A DNA stretch of 64,000 nt from Pseudoscleropodium purum (Eukaryota; Streptophyta; Bryopsida; Hypnales; Brachytheciaceae): NCBI GenBank assembly GCA_963969395.1, contig OZ017797.1, forward strand, positions 558,001-622,000, read 5' to 3'. Shown in pieces: positions 61,385-64,000 of this stretch (the first letter of the stretch is position 1; every line of letters begins with the position of its first letter). The translations under genes were made by a program, and so were the position numbers. Below the pieces are notes generated by a model. The model did not search any database. It was not told the DNA's origin and saw nothing but the letters and a program-made list of their open reading frames with translations.

Positions 61385-61680
61385 CATTGGAAATTGTGCA
61401 ATTAGCCTTAAGGAGAATTGGCCCAACTTCCAAATTTAAAGGAGCCTTGAAAAGAAAAAGAGAGGGGCTGAAATTTTCTAGGTTTTTGTGAATTGGTCTG
61501 GCTTTTCAACCTCAAGGCCTTTACATATGGGAAGATTGGCTCCCGTTATAATTTTATTCTACTAAGTAGTTAAAAATGGCCTTAAGCCCAAAAGCAATTG
61601 AAATTTTGTGTAATCAACCTCAAGGGAAATTGGCCTAGCCTCTAGATGTAAAGTAGCCCTTAAAGATTGGAATTATGAAA
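61385..61680. repeat. Degenerate direct repeat of about 210 bp
   Basis: The block around 61391-61450 (AATTGGCCCAACTTCC, then GGAGCCTTGAAAAG) recurs at about 61600-61665 (AATTGGCCTAGCCTC, then GTAGCCCTTAAAG). A partial copy lies between them near 61490. Confidence 0.5.
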
Positions 61681-62276
61681 GGGACGATTTTAGGTAAATT
61701 ATCGGTTGTTTTGATAGTAGGGATAGTCACACCTTCTTCACCAACCAAATTTCTTTTAAGAATGAAAAGTTGGTAAGACAAAACAAGAGCCAATGGGGAG
61801 TAGTCCTTGGTGAAGAAGGTGAAACCTCCCTTTTTGGTATTGCAAATATGGAGAATCAGAAACTCAAGAAATGGTTTTACTTGTGTACAACTCTTGCCAC
61901 TGCAAGCTTTAGCAACAACAACGATGAGGTCAACAATAAAGGGGTAAAACAACAAAGTGATAGACAAAAAATTTAGCTCACAAAGTCTTCTCCACACCTA
62001 CTATTCACCGCCAGAGGCGAATAATGGATGTGCAGAGAACTTTAAAAAAGGGCATATTCTGCCAACCCTACACCACCACGTCCCCATTCTTCACAGAATG
62101 TTTGCTCAGAGAAGAAGGTATGACTATCCCTAGTGACACTTGTGCACGGAAGAAGATAAAGTGGCACAATCCGTGGCATTTCGCCGGCGACGGAACCGAG
62201 CTGAAAGGCCGGGCTGAGCCGACGACAGCTTTCATGGCTGCCAATTTCAAGCGTGCGGTTCCCCGCTACGACAGCC
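61681..62276. other. Spacer and upstream region of the NmrA-like gene
   Basis: A 22-bp word GAAGAAGGTRTGACTATCCC occurs inverted at about 61727-61750 and direct at about 62113-62136. No separate gene is supported; open frames on both strands overlap the leader of the next gene. Confidence 0.4.
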
Positions 62277-63961
62277 ATGGCCGCACTGACCGTCCCGCTC
62301 CTCTTCTGCCCCACCGCATCCTCCCTGTTCTCTTCAGCTGCTGCTCCCAATCGGGCCAGCCAAGTACCGCTATCTCATGCTGCCAACTTCCCCTGCCGAG
62401 TAGAGTCTCCACGGTGCTCCAATTCCACGGGCCATAGCTCGCACCTCCATTTCCAGCGAAGCTCCGTTCTGAATATGAAGGTAAGCATACCTAATTGCGA
62501 CATCTAATTGCAACACTTAATTGCTATTATTGTATTATTAGAGTTCTCAGATTTTCAATGTTCTTGTTAGGAAATGAAAGCGGATTTGAACGCAGTAAAG
62601 AATGCTCTATTTGGATATCATATGTAAGTGTGTTGAATTGTAACATTTAATTGCTATCATTGTGTTATTAGAGTTCTCAGATTTTAAATATTCTTATTAG
62701 TAAATGAAGTGGATTTCAACGCAATGAAGAATGCTGTATTTGGATATCACTTGTAAATGTTTTAGTGCAAAAGTTTTATTGATAGATGATTCACAACCGG
62801 CATGAGGTGGTGTACATTCTCAAAATCAATATGTCCTCATTACGGAGTGGCGCATTGAAATAGGTGTCTCAAGTATGTGTGGTTCCCTTTGTGAATCTCA
62901 TATCTTAGTGTTGCAGAAGTTACAGACTGCGCAAGAATTGGTTGCGCGAGCAGCGGCAGAGTCTACGCAGGCAAGCAAGGGTGACGGTGTTATTCTTTTA
63001 GTCGGAGTCACTGGCGGAACGGGGAGTTCGGTAGTGAGCGGACTGTTAGCCTCTGGTATCGAGAGTTCGAAGCTGCGCGTTTTGACGCGATCGCCTGAAG
63101 GCGCTGCAGCTCGCAATCTCGCGGCAATAGGTGTACAGGCGAGTACTGGAGACTTGGACAATGCGGACAGCCTGAATGAAGTTTTGAACGGTAGAGCAAT
63201 TGATGGAACATCCTATCATCAGTCTGACATACTGCATTTCGACTGATATGAGGGCAATTTATGTGATCAAGCTCTGTTATCTGCTGCGAAGTCCTTTTTG
63301 GTTTCGATTTGAACTTAGATTTCCCATCATCCTGTCAATTGTACATTAATCTTCGGTTGTCTGGTTCTGTCGGACCTAATCCTGGCTGCAGTCCCGCTGG
63401 TGAATCAGATGTGGATGTTTGTGAAATTGATTCCAATTTCTTAGACTGGAGATTAAACCCCTTGGACTTTGGTTTGAATGCATTCCACATTCTGGATACT
63501 TACTGCCGCTTCTCGGCTTGTCCAAATGTGCGTAATTATGCTCATTTAAAATCAAGTGGATTGTGGAAATTATTGATATGCTCGAAAGCTAAAATTTTGT
63601 ACTTTGATCTAGAATGAACTTCCCAAGGCTTGCTGAAGGAAGTAATCCATCCTCTTTTTTGTTTTTAAGGATTCATTGCAAGTGGAATACTTGCGCTTCA
63701 GAAGAATTGACCTCAATTTTGTCGAGGAATTGGCTTCTAAATAGTTGTCCAACTGACGTGAGGCTTTAAGTTACATGTCCAGTTAACGGCCGTCGCATGT
63801 ACCTTAAGGAGACTATTTTCTTGCAGGAGTGGAAGCCATCTATTGCCATTCTACAAGTAAAGATGGCGCGAAGGCTGATCCTGCAGGCGAACTTCGAGCG
63901 GAGAGACTAGCTAAAACTGCAGCTTCCGCGGGAGTCAAACACATCGTTTACAACAGTTCAG
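62277..63961 (+). CDS. NmrA-like NAD(P)-binding Rossmann-fold protein, probably plastid (3' end outside window)
   Basis: Three exons are visible, 62277..62480, 62917..63190 and 63827..63961, with introns of 436 and 636 bp and matching phases; the next donor is at 63962. The first ~60 residues (MAALTVPLLFCPTASSLFSS...) are Ser/Ala-rich without acidic residues, like a plastid transit peptide. Exon 2 holds the dinucleotide-binding motif LLVGVTGGTGSSVV, then LRVLTRSPEGA and GDLDNADSLNEVL; exon 3 holds GVEAIYCHS and KTAASAGVKHIVYNSSG, the order typical of NmrA/atypical short-chain dehydrogenases. Function could be as an NAD(P)-dependent oxidoreductase or redox sensor; the substrate cannot be told. 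The start ATG has a good context (GCCATGGCC). Confidence 0.85.
62506..62760. repeat. Tandem duplication inside intron 1 of the NmrA-like gene
   Basis: Two units of about 130 bp (62506-62632 and 62639-62760) share GTATTATTAGAGTTCTCAGA-type sequence and a GGATTTGAACGCAGTAAAG-type block. A related fragment occurs near 2928-2990 at the other end of the window. Confidence 0.75.
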
Positions 63962-64000
63962 GTATTGCTTGTATAAATTTAGGGGAGACATATGTTCTGC

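Noticed and set aside
1..64000. tRNA, rRNA and CRISPR features
   Set aside because: Reading for B-box-like words, rRNA landmarks and regular spacer arrays gave nothing convincing. A covariance-model scan would be needed to exclude diverged RNA genes.

Overview
The window is nuclear DNA of a land plant. The evidence is split genes with GT-AG introns, plant gene families (a NAC transcription factor, an ALIS-type flippase subunit, the LPP-gamma form of dolichyl-diphosphatase, chloroplast-type leaders) and gene islands of about 45-55% GC set in long, very AT-rich, repeat-derived DNA. Short compact introns and a BRR2 gene with only three introns would suit a bryophyte such as a moss, but that placement is inference.

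Layout. 2-576 (+): last three exons of the DNA polymerase delta subunit POLD3, ending in a PCNA-binding box. 1069-2519 (-): ALIS/CDC50 subunit of P4-ATPases. 2.6-17 kb: AT-rich intergenic DNA of decayed repeats. It holds a dead copy of the small-peptide gene, a motif-punctuated minisatellite, two inverted copies of a terminal-inverted-repeat element, and a GC-rich hAT-type MITE with an exact 8-bp target duplication. 17.3-18.3 kb: an orphan terminal exon. 21399-23381 (+): NAC transcription factor. 24.43-24.56 kb: a strong stem-loop. 26128-27653 (+): dolichyl-diphosphatase. 28451-31298 (-): ten-exon aldo-keto reductase, convergent with it. 33.2-46.5 kb: accessory region with a truncated 3' copy of the reductase gene (carrying a CACTA-like insertion) and a 2-kb inverted repeat. 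Each arm of the inverted repeat carries an intact gene for the same 102-residue secreted His/Pro/Gly-rich peptide. 48978-56556 (-): complete BRR2 spliceosomal helicase, 2179 aa in four exons. 57-62 kb: AT-rich spacer. 62277 to the right edge (+): 5' part of a plastid-type NmrA-like Rossmann-fold protein.

The housekeeping genes (replication, splicing, lipid flipping, dolichol recycling) are unrelated in function and do not form a pathway. The unusual part is the peptide family. Five copies of one duplication unit can be traced: 3.5-4.5 kb, 33.2-33.9 kb, 35.3-37.4 kb, 43.5-44.15 kb and 44.3-46.5 kb. Only the two copies in the inverted repeat keep an open frame and a TATA box. I could not assign the peptide to a known family.

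Exon boundaries were set by reading splice consensus, reading-frame phase and family conservation by eye. No similarity search was run.
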